A program made the translations under genes and the position numbers. This document shows positions 6,312 through 14,391 of a DNA stretch of 64,000 nucleotides, piece by piece (position 1 is the first letter of the stretch; every line of letters starts with the position of its first letter). The notes below the pieces were generated by a model. That model made no database searches. It had not been told where the DNA came from and saw nothing but the letters and a program-made list of their open reading frames with translations. Source of the DNA: Flavobacterium psychrolimnae. GTDB lineage: Bacteria > Bacteroidota > Bacteroidia > Flavobacteriales > Flavobacteriaceae. The stretch is taken from the NCBI RefSeq assembly GCF_003312425.1, contig NZ_QNUX01000009.1, forward strand, positions 1 through 64,000, given 5' to 3'.

Positions 6312-8501
6312 ATGAGTAAAAGATTAAGAAAGCCGATAAAAAAAGGGAAAGATTTCTCTGAAAAAATTATAAAAATATTATCGCAAAGTGCTAATAAAGC
6401 ATTCAACTACAAACAAATAGGAGCAAAGCTAGAGCTTGACGATACCGAAAGCAGAAATCAAATTATCAAAGATTTGAAGATTCTGGCTTCGCAAAATAAA
6501 ATTATAGAGTCAGAACCAGGTAAATACTTAGTGAAAGCTGAAAGTAAAGAATATTACGAAGGTAAGATTGACATGACAGGACGTAAAACAGCTTATTTTG
6601 TTTGTCCTGATATGGAAGAAGATGTCTTTATTCCTACAAATAACTTAAACCACGCTTTAGACAAAGACATTGTCAAGGTTTATGTTTACAATCGTAGAAA
6701 AGGAAAAAGACCAGAAGGTGAAGTAATTGAAGTCCTTGAAAGACATAAAACTGATTTTGTTGGTGTTATTGACATTCAAGCTAATTTTGCTTTTGTTTCT
6801 ACCGCAAATCCAAAAATGTACACTGATATTTTTATTCCAAAGGATAAAATAGGCGAGGCGGAGCAAGGCGATGTAGTTTTGGTTCATATCGAAGATTGGC
6901 CAGCCAGAGCTGACAGTCCTTTTGGTTCTGTAATAAAAGTTTTAGGGAAACCTGGAGAGCACGATACAGAAATCCATGCAATTCTTGCTGAATACGGTTT
7001 GCCGTCAGAGTTTCCTATTGAAGTGGAAACGTTTGCACAAAAAATTGATACTTCGATAGAAGAAAGTGAAATTGCCAAACGTCGCGATATGCGTGATACG
7101 CTGACTTTTACCATTGATCCAAAAGATGCGAAGGATTTTGATGATGCACTTTCATTCAAGAAACTAGAAAATGGTAATTACGAAATTGGTATTCACATTG
7201 CCGATGTATCGCATTATCTTCAAGAAGGAACAATCCTGGATGATGAAGCGTATCAAAGAGCAACATCCGTTTATTTAGTGGATCGAGTAGTGCCAATGTT
7301 ACCCGAAGTATTATCCAATTTTGCGTGTTCGTTACGTCCAAATGAAGAAAAATATACGTTTTCGGCCATATTCGAAATCACAGAAACCTCTCAAGTAGTG
7401 AATCAATGGTTTGGAAGAACAGTAATTTATTCAGATCAGCGTTTTGCTTACGAAGAAGCGCAGTACATCATAGAAACCAAAGACGATTTGATTCCGGAAG
7501 AAATTTCGATTACAGGAAGTTCGTATCAAGTTTCAGCAGCAATTGTTGCTGCGACGCTAAAAATGGATGAGTTAGCTAAAATTCTTAGAAAAAGAAGAAT
7601 GGCTGAAGGAGCGATTTCTTTTGATAAAGTAGAGGTGAAGTTCAATTTAGATGAAGCCGGCGAACCTCAAGGAGTTTATTTTAAAGTTTCAAAAGATGCG
7701 AATCATCTGATTGAAGAATTCATGCTTTTAGCCAATAGAAAAGTAGCGGAATATATTGGAAAACAAAAAAAGACTTTCATTTACAGAATTCACGATGAGC
7801 CAAATGAGGATAAACTTTTTGCGATGCAAGCTGTTATTGCCAAGTTTGGACATAAAATTGATTTTAAACAAGGTTCTATTTCACAAGCTTTGAATAAATT
7901 AATGGAAGATGTAAATGGTAAAAAAGAACAGAATTTAATTGATACGCTTGCGATAAGAAGTATGAGTAAAGCTAAATATTCTACGGATAACATAGGACAT
8001 TACGGTTTAGCTTTTGATTATTATTCGCATTTTACATCGCCAATTCGTCGTTATCCGGATGTCATGGTGCATCGATTGTTGCAACATTATCTGGATGGAG
8101 GAAAATCTGTTGATGAAGAAACGTATGAAACAAAATGTTTGCATTCGTCAACCATGGAAGGTTTAGCAACCAATGCGGAACGTGATTCTATCAAATACAT
8201 GCAGGTAAAATACATGCAGGATCATCAGGATGAGGAGTTTTTAGGCGTAATTTCCGGTGTGACAGAATGGGGAATTTATGTTGAAATCATCGAGAATAAA
8301 TGTGAAGGAATGTGTAGAATCAGAGATATAAAAGACGATTATTACACCTTTGACGAAAAACAATATGCACTAACCGGCGCAACTTCTGGAAAATTATTAC
8401 AATTAGGAGATGAAATTTACGTTAAAGTAAAAAATGCCGATTTAGTTAAAAAACAACTGGATTTTAATTTTTTAAGAAGAATTGAAGAACCGTTAAAATA
8501 A
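6312..8501 (+). CDS. rnr: Ribonuclease R
   Basis: A processive 3'-to-5' exoribonuclease that degrades structured RNA and takes part in RNA quality control. The 729 residues show the expected order: a basic N-terminal winged-helix region (about 10-70), cold-shock OB folds (about 80-230, with GKIDMTGRKTAYFVCPDMEEDVFIP shortened in the second), and the RNB catalytic domain. The RNB metal-binding motif TIDPKDAKDFDDAL is at about 267-280 and HFTSPIRRYPDVMVHRLL is near 580. An S1 domain (GVISGVTEWGIYVEI) ends the protein. The typical long Lys-rich tail of E. coli RNase R is absent. A DUF2807 gene starts 6 bases after the stop, suggesting co-transcription. Confidence 0.97.
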   Translation: MSKRLRKPIKKGKDFSEKIIKILSQSANKAFNYKQIGAKLELDDTESRNQIIKDLKILASQNKIIESEPGKYLVKAESKEYYEGKIDMTGRKTAYFVCPDMEEDVFIPTNNLNHALDKDIVKVYVYNRRKGKRPEGEVIEVLERHKTDFVGVIDIQANFAFVSTANPKMYTDIFIPKDKIGEAEQGDVVLVHIEDWPARADSPFGSVIKVLGKPGEHDTEIHAILAEYGLPSEFPIEVETFAQKIDTSIEESEIAKRRDMRDTLTFTIDPKDAKDFDDALSFKKLENGNYEIGIHIADVSHYLQEGTILDDEAYQRATSVYLVDRVVPMLPEVLSNFACSLRPNEEKYTFSAIFEITETSQVVNQWFGRTVIYSDQRFAYEEAQYIIETKDDLIPEEISITGSSYQVSAAIVAATLKMDELAKILRKRRMAEGAISFDKVEVKFNLDEAGEPQGVYFKVSKDANHLIEEFMLLANRKVAEYIGKQKKTFIYRIHDEPNEDKLFAMQAVIAKFGHKIDFKQGSISQALNKLMEDVNGKKEQNLIDTLAIRSMSKAKYSTDNIGHYGLAFDYYSHFTSPIRRYPDVMVHRLLQHYLDGGKSVDEETYETKCLHSSTMEGLATNAERDSIKYMQVKYMQDHQDEEFLGVISGVTEWGIYVEIIENKCEGMCRIRDIKDDYYTFDEKQYALTGATSGKLLQLGDEIYVKVKNADLVKKQLDFNFLRRIEEPLK

Positions 8502-8507
8502 AAAAAA

Positions 8508-9176
8508 ATGAAAAAATTAGTGATTATTGCTTTTGTATTTTTAAGTCAATTTACAAACGCTCAAGTAACCAGAAACTTAGGAGATTTTGATGAAGTTAAA
8601 GTTTTTGATAAAATCAATGTCAAATTAATTGAAGCTTCAGAAAACAAAATTGTAGTAACCGGAGCACGCGCTGACGAAGTGGAAACGGTGAATAAAAATG
8701 GAGAATTAAAAATCAGAATGCCATTTCCTCAATTATTATCTGGAGATGATATTATTGTTAAATTATATTTTAAAAACCTGGAAAGCATTGCAGTTAGTGA
8801 GGGGAGTTATGTTTCAAGCGAAAAAGATTTTAAACAAACAAGCTTAGATTTGAATGCAAAATCTGGAGGAGAAATAAAATTAGAAATAGATGTTGACAAA
8901 GTAAACATTAAAGCGAATGCTGGTGGAATAGTTACTTTATCAGGAAAAGCGAAAAATCAAGATGTTGTAATTACATCGGGCGGAATTTTAAATGCTAAGG
9001 ATTTAGAGACTTCACAAACTACAATAAGCGTTGCTGCTGGCGGAAAATCTGAAATTCATGCTTCTACATTAGTTGATGCAAAAGTTCGTGCTGGTGGCTC
9101 TATATTTATCTACGGTAAACCAAAACAGATTAACAAGGAAGTGTTCATTGGCGGTACGATTTTAGAAAAAAATTAG
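8508..9176 (+). CDS. Secreted GIN (DUF2807) domain protein
   Basis: A 222-residue exported protein: a signal peptide (MKKLVIIAFVFLSQFTNAQ, cleavage near 19) followed by a DUF2807 head-GIN beta-helix. The repeated short strands with N/G turns are visible (KINVKLIEASENKIVVTGA, LNAKSGGEIKLEI, VNIKANAGGIVTLSG, TTISVAAGGKSEIHAST). Such proteins are periplasmic or surface adhesin-like in Bacteroidota, but their partners are unknown. The gene begins 6 bases after rnr. Confidence 0.88.
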   Translation: MKKLVIIAFVFLSQFTNAQVTRNLGDFDEVKVFDKINVKLIEASENKIVVTGARADEVETVNKNGELKIRMPFPQLLSGDDIIVKLYFKNLESIAVSEGSYVSSEKDFKQTSLDLNAKSGGEIKLEIDVDKVNIKANAGGIVTLSGKAKNQDVVITSGGILNAKDLETSQTTISVAAGGKSEIHASTLVDAKVRAGGSIFIYGKPKQINKEVFIGGTILEKN

Positions 9177-9217
9177 TACTTTGGTTTAGATTTTAGCGTA
9201 ATAAATTTAAATTTTTA

Positions 9218-9895
9218 ATGATAAACGACATTTTAGCTGGCATTCCTTGGGGAATTTTCTTGAGTTTTATGATTGGTCCTGTTTTTTTTATTTTACTGGA
9301 AACAAGTATTATAAAAGGATTTAGAGCGGCTTTAGTATTTGATTTAGGAGTGATTTTAGGGGATATTGTTTTTATAGGAATTGCGTATTTAGGAAGCTAC
9401 CGATTGATTCAAAGTTTAAAAGATCAACCGGCTCTTTTCATTTTTGGTGGAGTATTGATGTTGGCTTATGGTATAATTTCGTTCATACAATTAAAAAAAG
9501 AACAGAAAATAAATACGGATATTATTGACAAAGAAATTGTCAAAAAAAATTATATAAGCCTTTTCATAAAAGGTTTTTTGTTGAATATTATTAATATTGG
9601 CGTACTGGGTTTTTGGCTGGCAATCATTATTTCTGTTGGACCAAAATTAGAAATGCAAACACCTAGAATGATTACTTTTTTTATTGCAGTTATTGGAACT
9701 TATTTGTTTGTAGATTGTATCAAAATTCTTTTAGCGAAGCAGTTAAAAACAAAACTAACACCAGTAAATATTCTAAAAATTAAAAAAGGAATCAGTATTG
9801 TAATGATGGTTTTTGGGATGGTTCTAATCACTCAAGGTTGGTTCCCGGAAGAAAAAGAAATGGTTAAAAAAGCATTTGATAAAATAGATAATTAA
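9218..9895 (+). CDS. LysE-family exporter
   Basis: A 225-residue integral membrane protein with about six hydrophobic segments. Its start (IPWGIFLSFMIGPVFFILLETSIIKGFRAAL) has the GP-x-F-x-L-L-E motif of the LysE/RhtB superfamily of amino-acid exporters. LGVILGDIVFIGIAYLGSY, GFLLNIINIGVLGFW and a C-terminal VFGMVLITQGW helix follow. Substrate cannot be deduced. The gene lies 41 bases after the GIN-domain gene and is closed by a terminator hairpin at 9921-9964. Confidence 0.9.
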   Translation: MINDILAGIPWGIFLSFMIGPVFFILLETSIIKGFRAALVFDLGVILGDIVFIGIAYLGSYRLIQSLKDQPALFIFGGVLMLAYGIISFIQLKKEQKINTDIIDKEIVKKNYISLFIKGFLLNIINIGVLGFWLAIIISVGPKLEMQTPRMITFFIAVIGTYLFVDCIKILLAKQLKTKLTPVNILKIKKGISIVMMVFGMVLITQGWFPEEKEMVKKAFDKIDN

Positions 9896-9920
9896 TAGAT
9901 AATAATTTTTATAAAATAGT

Positions 9921-9964
9921 AAAAGCCTTGACTCTAATTAATTTAGAATCAGGGCTTTTTTTAT
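9921..9964 (+). terminator. Terminator after the LysE-family exporter
   Basis: The stem AAAAGCC-TTGA-TCT (9921-9935) pairs imperfectly with AGA-TCA-GGGCTTTT (about 9945-9959) and runs into a T-tract. It lies 26 bases past the exporter stop. Confidence 0.75.
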
Positions 9965-9969
9965 TTTAA

Positions 9970-10064
9970 ACATATAAGTCATTTAAGTTTTTTTTAAACC
10001 ATTAAGAAATTAAGTTTCATTAAGGCTTAACACTTAATTTTTCTTAATTTCTAAATGGTTTAAA
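9970..10064. repeat. Intergenic repeat: ATATAAGTCAT arm plus 22-bp inverted repeat
   Basis: Bases 9970-9988 carry CATATAAGTCATTTAAG, a word found again in the gaps at about 30541-30610 and 31702-31801. It is followed by inverted arms 9993-10014 and 10043-10064 (TTTAAACCATTAAGAAATTAAG and its complement, one mismatch). No gene is present. These look like small dispersed palindromic elements. Confidence 0.7.
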
Positions 10065-10100
10065 TTAGAAACTTTTTGATTTTTCTTAAAAATTAGACAT

Positions 10101-10260
10101 AAAAAAACCTCCAAATTACTTTGAAGGTTTTAGAGGTATCTCCCGAAGCTTCTGGACGGATTCGAACCCTATAATTACTTAATTTTTCCTAAAAATTTGA
10201 CATAAAAAAAACCTCCAAATTACTTTGAAGGTTTTAGAATATTATCCGGATTCGAACCAT
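10101..10260 (-). repeat. Two decayed tandem copies of the tRNA-Cys 3' end plus terminator
   Basis: The terminator hairpin of tRNA-Cys (AAAACCTCCAAATTACTTTG and its pairing arm) occurs three times: 10101-10131, 10204-10234 and, next to the intact tRNA, 10295-10325. The first two copies are each followed by a remnant of the T-arm and 3' end: CGGATTCGAACC at about 10157-10168 and TCCGGATTCGAACC at 10245-10258. Everything 5' of the T-arm is missing. The period is about 104 and then 90 bases. The copies read as degenerate tandem duplications of one tRNA 3'-end/terminator unit. Confidence 0.85.
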
Positions 10261-10294
10261 AACTTTATTTAATTTTTTCTAAAAATTAGACATT

Positions 10295-10325
10295 AAAAAA
10301 ACCTCCAAATTACTTTGAAGGTTTT
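10295..10325 (-). terminator. Terminator of tRNA-Cys
   Basis: On the reverse strand AAAACCTTCAAA pairs with TTTGGAGGTTTT (one mismatch) and is followed by a T-run. It starts 3 bases after the tRNA 3' end. Confidence 0.8.
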
Positions 10326-10327
10326 AG

Positions 10328-10398
10328 AGGCATCGTCCGGATTCGAACCGGAGTAGGAGCTTTTGCAGAGCCCAGCCTAGCCGCTCGGCCACGACGCC
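10328..10398 (-). tRNA. tRNA-Cys (GCA)
   Basis: The reverse strand gives a 71-base cloverleaf. The acceptor stem GGCGTCG pairs with CGATGCC (one G-T pair). The D-arm lies in GGCCGAGCGGCTAGGC, the anticodon loop is CTGCAAA with anticodon GCA, and the T-arm contains GGTTCGAATCC. The discriminator base is T, as expected for tRNA-Cys. CCA is not encoded. Two decayed copies of its 3' end lie immediately downstream. Confidence 0.95.
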
Positions 10399-10425
10399 AT
10401 GGTTAAACGGATGGCAAAAGTACTT

Positions 10426-10480
10426 AAAAAGTTTAATGTTTAAAAGATTAAAGTTTAAAAGTTTTAAAAAATATTTTAAA
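10426..10480. repeat. GTTTAA-word degenerate repeat upstream of tRNA-Cys / after folB
   Basis: The gap is built from overlapping AAGTTTAA, ATGTTTAAAAG and AAAGTTTAAAAG words. Related words recur in both orientations at about 10855-10937 on the other side of folB. Confidence 0.55.
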
Positions 10481-10840
10481 TTAACTTCTGTATTCTTCTA
10501 ATTCAATAGTAACTGCTTCAACATCACCGCCAATAGGAGGATTGAGTTTAGAAACCGCTACAATAATTCTGGATATCTCAGGAATTTCTTCAAATATTCT
10601 CGTCAAAATACGGTGTGCCACATGTTCTAATAAGTCAGAACGAATCGCCATTTCCTCTACAACAATACGATTCAAGAGCACGTAATCAACAGTATCTTTC
10701 AAATTATCCGTTATACTGGATTTTCTCAAATCAGTCTTCACTTCTAAATTTACGGTATAGTCAGACCCAATTTTTCCTTCTTCGATTAAACAACCGTGGT
10801 AGGAGTAGGTTCTGATATTTTTAAGTTTTATGATTCCCAT
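10481..10840 (-). CDS. folB: Dihydroneopterin aldolase
   Basis: Cleaves dihydroneopterin to 6-hydroxymethyl-dihydropterin and glycolaldehyde in folate synthesis (cytoplasm). The 119-residue length is typical. Recognisable elements are the start GIIKLKNIRTYSYHGCLIEEG (the YHG-x-x-x-E-E catalytic-site pattern), DTVDYVLLNRIVVEEM, LLEHVAHRI and the C-terminal VSKLNPPIGGDVEAVTIELE with the conserved K-x-x-P. Degenerate GTTTAA-type repeats flank the gene on both sides. It is transcribed alone, divergent from glnS. Confidence 0.95.
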   Translation of the reverse strand: MGIIKLKNIRTYSYHGCLIEEGKIGSDYTVNLEVKTDLRKSSITDNLKDTVDYVLLNRIVVEEMAIRSDLLEHVAHRILTRIFEEIPEISRIIVAVSKLNPPIGGDVEAVTIELEEYRS

Positions 10841-10938
10841 TATTTTATTTTTTTGTTTAAAGTGTAAAGTTTAAAGCGGAATTGCTAACTTTTCATAGGT
10901 TTCTATGGAAACATTAAACATTAAACCTTAAACTTTTT

Positions 10939-10946
10939 TACCTTTG
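10939..10946 (+). promoter_or_regulatory. Putative -7 promoter box of glnS
   Basis: TACCTTTG matches TAnnTTTG, 18 bases before the glnS ATG. No clear -33 TTG at the expected spacing. Confidence 0.45.
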
Positions 10947-10964
10947 CTAAAATAAAACAAAAAA

Positions 10965-13067
10965 ATGTCAACTGAAGAAAAATCACTCCATTTTATAGAA
11001 CAAATCATTGAAGACAGTTTATCAAACGGTTTTCCTCAAGATAAATTACGTTTCCGTTTTCCACCAGAACCTAATGGTTATTTGCATATTGGCCATGCCA
11101 AATCAATTTGCTTGAATTTTGGATTAGGCTTAAAGTACAATGCGCCAGTTAATTTGCGTTTTGACGATACAAATCCTGCCAAAGAAGAGCAAGAATATGT
11201 AGATGCCATAAAAGAAGATTTGCAATGGTTGGGTTTCAATTGGGCCGAAGAACGCTATGCATCTGATTACTTCCAGCAATTGTACGATTGGGCTGTAAAA
11301 ATGATTAAAAATGGTAAGGCTTATATTGACAGTCAATCATCAGAAGATATGGCGTCACAAAAAGGAACACCAACACAACCAGGAGTTGATGGACCTTATA
11401 GAAACCGTTCTGTTGAAGAAAATTTGACTTTGTTTGAAGGAATGAAAAATGGAGATTTTGAAGAAGGAAGCCATGTTTTGCGTGCCAAAATTGATATGAC
11501 TTCGACTAATATGTTGATGCGTGATCCATTGATGTATCGTGTTTTACACCGCCATCATCACAGAACTGGAAACGATTGGAAAATATATCCAATGTATGAT
11601 TTTGCACATGGAGAAAGTGATTATATAGAGCAAATTTCACATTCTATTTGTACATTGGAATTTGTTATGCACAGAGAATTATACAACTGGTTTTTGGACC
11701 AAATTTATGATGACTCGAAAGTAAAACCACATCAATATGAATTCGCCCGTTTGAACTTGAATTACACTGTAATGAGCAAGCGAAAACTGTTGCAATTGGT
11801 ACAGGAAAACATAGTAAATGGGTGGGATGATCCAAGAATGCCTACAATTTCAGGATTGAGAAGAAGAGGTTATACAGCCAATTCTATTCGTAAATTTTGT
11901 GATATTATTGGAGTTGCCAAAAGAGAAAATATAATTGATTTTTCACTTTTGGAATTTTGCTTGCGCGAAGATTTGAATAAATCGGCTCCTAGAGTAATGG
12001 CTGTTTTAGATCCAATAAAATTGGTAATCACGAATTATCCGGAAGATAAAGAAGAATGGTTAGAAGCCGAAAATAATCAGGAAGACGAAAGCGCAGGATT
12101 TAGAAAAGTTCCTTTTTCTAGAGAATTATTTATTGAAAGAGAAGACTTTTTAGATGATGCTCCGGCTAAATTTTTTCGATTGAGTTTAGGAAGAGAAGTA
12201 CGTCTAAAAAATGCTTACATCATTAAAGGAGAAAGTGTTATAAAAGATGCAGCCGGGAACATTACGGAGATTCATGTAACGTATGATGAAGACAGCAGAA
12301 GTGGAAGTGGGAGCGAAGCCAGTCAAAGGAAAGTGGCCGGAACATTGCATTGGGTTTCGATACAACATGCTTTAGAAACAGAGGTTCGTCTCTACGATCG
12401 CTTGTTTATTGATGAAGCGCCAGACAGTCATAAAGAAAAAAATTTCTTAGAATTTATGAATCCAAGTTCATTACAAATTGTAAAAGGATTTGTAGAACCA
12501 AGTTTGGCAATGGTTCAATCTGGAGAGAAATTCCAGTTTCAACGTTTGGGTTATTTCAATGTGGATAAAGATACGGCTGAAGGCAAAATTGTCTTTAATA
12601 AAACCGTTGGATTAAAAGATGCTTGGGAAGAAAAAGGCAAAAAAGAAGAAAATTTATTGATGAACACTCAAAAAGAAATCAATAAATATGTAAAAGAAAA
12701 GGACGAAAACAATGCCAATTTGATTCTAAACAGCATTGTTGAAAATATAAAAAGTATTGATAATTACAGTTTAATTATTCAGACTATTGTCAAAAATATC
12801 AAGAATGATAATAACTCGTTATTGTTTTCAAATTTGATTTTACATCATTCTGATAAAGTACAGGTAAAAGATATTGAAGAAGAATCTTTGACTAAATTTT
12901 ACACCATGTCATTAAAAAGTCAAATGGCTGCTGTTCGAATTTTAGCAATTGAAAATTTACAAAATGATTTGAGTAATTTTAATCTTTTTCAAACACAGCT
13001 CTCAGAATTAAAAACAAATGAGAAAAACGAAAAAGTGTTACAATTATTAAATGACTTAAAAATATAA
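10965..13067 (+). CDS. glnS: Glutaminyl-tRNA synthetase with a C-terminal helical extension
   Basis: Charges tRNA-Gln with glutamine. The class I signatures are present: RFPPEPNGYLHIGHAKS (HIGH motif near residue 40) and VMSKRKL (KMSKS-type, near 268). The catalytic and beta-barrel anticodon-binding domains run to about residue 558, the size of the E. coli enzyme. A further stretch of about 140 residues, rich in Asn, Lys and Leu, looks all-helical and HEAT-like (SLKSQMAAVRILAIENL). Some Bacteroidota GlnRS are annotated as YqeY fusions, but I cannot confirm YqeY motifs here. A terminator follows at 13100. Confidence 0.95.
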   Translation: MSTEEKSLHFIEQIIEDSLSNGFPQDKLRFRFPPEPNGYLHIGHAKSICLNFGLGLKYNAPVNLRFDDTNPAKEEQEYVDAIKEDLQWLGFNWAEERYASDYFQQLYDWAVKMIKNGKAYIDSQSSEDMASQKGTPTQPGVDGPYRNRSVEENLTLFEGMKNGDFEEGSHVLRAKIDMTSTNMLMRDPLMYRVLHRHHHRTGNDWKIYPMYDFAHGESDYIEQISHSICTLEFVMHRELYNWFLDQIYDDSKVKPHQYEFARLNLNYTVMSKRKLLQLVQENIVNGWDDPRMPTISGLRRRGYTANSIRKFCDIIGVAKRENIIDFSLLEFCLREDLNKSAPRVMAVLDPIKLVITNYPEDKEEWLEAENNQEDESAGFRKVPFSRELFIEREDFLDDAPAKFFRLSLGREVRLKNAYIIKGESVIKDAAGNITEIHVTYDEDSRSGSGSEASQRKVAGTLHWVSIQHALETEVRLYDRLFIDEAPDSHKEKNFLEFMNPSSLQIVKGFVEPSLAMVQSGEKFQFQRLGYFNVDKDTAEGKIVFNKTVGLKDAWEEKGKKEENLLMNTQKEINKYVKEKDENNANLILNSIVENIKSIDNYSLIIQTIVKNIKNDNNSLLFSNLILHHSDKVQVKDIEEESLTKFYTMSLKSQMAAVRILAIENLQNDLSNFNLFQTQLSELKTNEKNEKVLQLLNDLKI

Positions 13068-13099
13068 GATCTATTTTCAAAATAGATTTTATCAATTTA

Positions 13100-13127
13100 A
13101 AGCTCTCTTTTTAGAGGGCTTTTTTTA
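13100..13127 (+). terminator. Terminator of glnS
   Basis: The stem AAGCTCTC / GAGGGCTT around a short T-rich loop is followed by a run of Ts, 33 bases after the glnS stop. The rest of the 303-base gap to the YtxH gene shows no other feature I can support. Confidence 0.8.
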
Positions 13128-13370
13128 TTATTGTAATTTCTTATCGAAATATTTATTTTGATATTTTTATCTGATTAAAAACAGCCTCTATAAATCGTTT
13201 TTTAAGATGTTTTTCGGAATAAATAACAGTCAGTATAAATTTCAAATAATCGCTTAACAGCGCGCTTTTATTTGCTTTTTGTCTTATATAAATACACTTT
13301 AACGAGTTGTTAACGGGATGTTGTTAATAATTGTGTAACTTTATAAAACAAACTCTTAAAATTTAGAATT

Positions 13371-13700
13371 ATGTCGAATACTACAGGGAATACATTATTG
13401 GCTGTTTTAGCAGGAGTAGCAATTGGAGCTGGATTAGGAATTTTGTATGCACCAGATAAAGGGTCAAAAACCAGAGGTAAATTGAAAGATGGTTTTGACG
13501 ATGCTAAAAATGATCTTCAGAGTAAATTTGATACGGTATCTTTACAATTGACTGACAAATTAACAACTGCTAAATTTGACTTAGAAGAAACTTATGAAGA
13601 TTTGGTTTCAAATATGAGTCATAAAACCGAAGAAGTAATTTCTTTTTTAGAAGAAAAACTAGCGGAGTTAAAACGACAAAATGCAAAGCTTCAGAAATAG
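13371..13700 (+). CDS. YtxH-domain small membrane protein
   Basis: A 109-residue protein with the YtxH pattern. It has one glycine-rich membrane segment (NTLLAVLAGVAIGAGLGILYAPDKG, about 6-30) with the typical GxLYAPxxG boundary, followed by an amphipathic charged helix or coiled coil to the end. YtxH proteins are general-stress-associated in other bacteria, but the molecular role is unknown. It is the first gene of a trio with a holin-like protein (39 bases on) and a 90-residue protein (3 bases further), ending in a terminator. Confidence 0.88.
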   Translation: MSNTTGNTLLAVLAGVAIGAGLGILYAPDKGSKTRGKLKDGFDDAKNDLQSKFDTVSLQLTDKLTTAKFDLEETYEDLVSNMSHKTEEVISFLEEKLAELKRQNAKLQK

Positions 13701-13739
13701 TCTTGATTCATCGATCTAACAAATCTTAAAACTAAATAC

Positions 13740-14090
13740 ATGGCTTTTGAAGAATTAAAAGAAAATACGGAGGATATTCAGGAACAAATACAAGGGTATA
13801 TCCAGAGCAATGTGGCTTATTATAAATTATGGGGTTTCAAAGTAGCAATGAAATCGACGACCATGATTCTTAAGTTCACATTGATTTTTTTGTGTTTTAG
13901 TATGGTTTTACTGTTTTGTTCTATAGCAGGAGCAATGGCAATTGGTAAATATTTAGATAATTATCCATTGGGATTTTTAATAATAGGAGGGATATATTTA
14001 TTGATAACCAGTCTATTATTTTTAATAAAAGATAAAATTGTAGAAGGACCAATATTAGAGAAATTTTCAGAAATATTTTTTAACGACTAA
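13740..14090 (+). CDS. Phage-holin-like (Holin_X/DUF1469-type) membrane protein
   Basis: A 116-residue protein with two membrane helices (about 43-65, LKFTLIFLCFSMVLLFCSIAG; about 78-100, LGFLIIGGIYLLITSLLFLI). It has a charged cytoplasmic N-terminus and a short C-terminal tail. The layout matches the putative phage holin / actinobacterial holin-X family. There is no phage context here, so a lysis function is unlikely; envelope or stress function is inferred from the YtxH neighbour. It ends 3 bases before the next gene. Confidence 0.75.
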   Translation: MAFEELKENTEDIQEQIQGYIQSNVAYYKLWGFKVAMKSTTMILKFTLIFLCFSMVLLFCSIAGAMAIGKYLDNYPLGFLIIGGIYLLITSLLFLIKDKIVEGPILEKFSEIFFND

Positions 14091-14093
14091 TTT

Positions 14094-14366
14094 ATGGAAA
14101 CCAAAAAATATTCTTCTTACGCTCAAATCGACAGAGAACTTGAAATTTTAAAGATTGAAAAAGAACTCAGTTATCAAAAATTGGTTTTTGGTGTAAAGAA
14201 AACTAAAGAAAGTTTTACACCTCAAAACATTGTAAGCGATTTAATAGGATCGTATAGTTCTGTTATTCCTTATGGAGCAATCGTTTCAACGGCAGCACCA
14301 TTTATACTCAATAAAGCAATTCCGTTTATAAAAAATTGGTTTGCAAAAAGAAAAAGAGGCGTTTAA
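14094..14366 (+). CDS. Conserved small protein, third gene of the YtxH/holin trio
   Basis: A 90-residue protein. The N-terminal half is charged and helical (SYAQIDRELEILKIEKELSYQKL). The C-terminal half has a moderately hydrophobic helix (VIPYGAIVSTAAPFILNKAIPFI) and ends in a basic cluster (KRKRGV). It resembles flavobacterial proteins that I believe are classed as DUF6327, which I cannot verify. Position, 3-base spacing and the shared terminator show co-expression with the YtxH and holin-like genes. A membrane-peripheral role is inferred. Confidence 0.75.
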   Translation: METKKYSSYAQIDRELEILKIEKELSYQKLVFGVKKTKESFTPQNIVSDLIGSYSSVIPYGAIVSTAAPFILNKAIPFIKNWFAKRKRGV

Positions 14367-14378
14367 GCCTCTTTTTTT
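14353..14378 (+). terminator. Terminator of the YtxH/holin trio
   Basis: AAGAGGC / GCCTCTT around GTTTAA, followed by seven Ts. The left arm includes the last codons of the 90-residue gene. Confidence 0.85.
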
Positions 14379-14391
14379 ATGATTTAAGTAT

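Noticed and set aside
10101..10325. CRISPR-like array from three hairpin repeats
   Set aside because: The repeated unit is a tRNA terminator with remnant T-arm, spacing is unequal (104 and 90 bases), and no cas genes are present.
9896..10480. Additional functional tRNA genes near 10.16 and 10.25 kb
   Set aside because: Only the T-arm and 3' end are present; no anticodon arm or acceptor 5' strand can be formed.
13740..14090. Prophage remnant because of a holin-like gene
   Set aside because: No endolysin, integrase, capsid or other phage gene is nearby, and the neighbours are YtxH and a small conserved protein.
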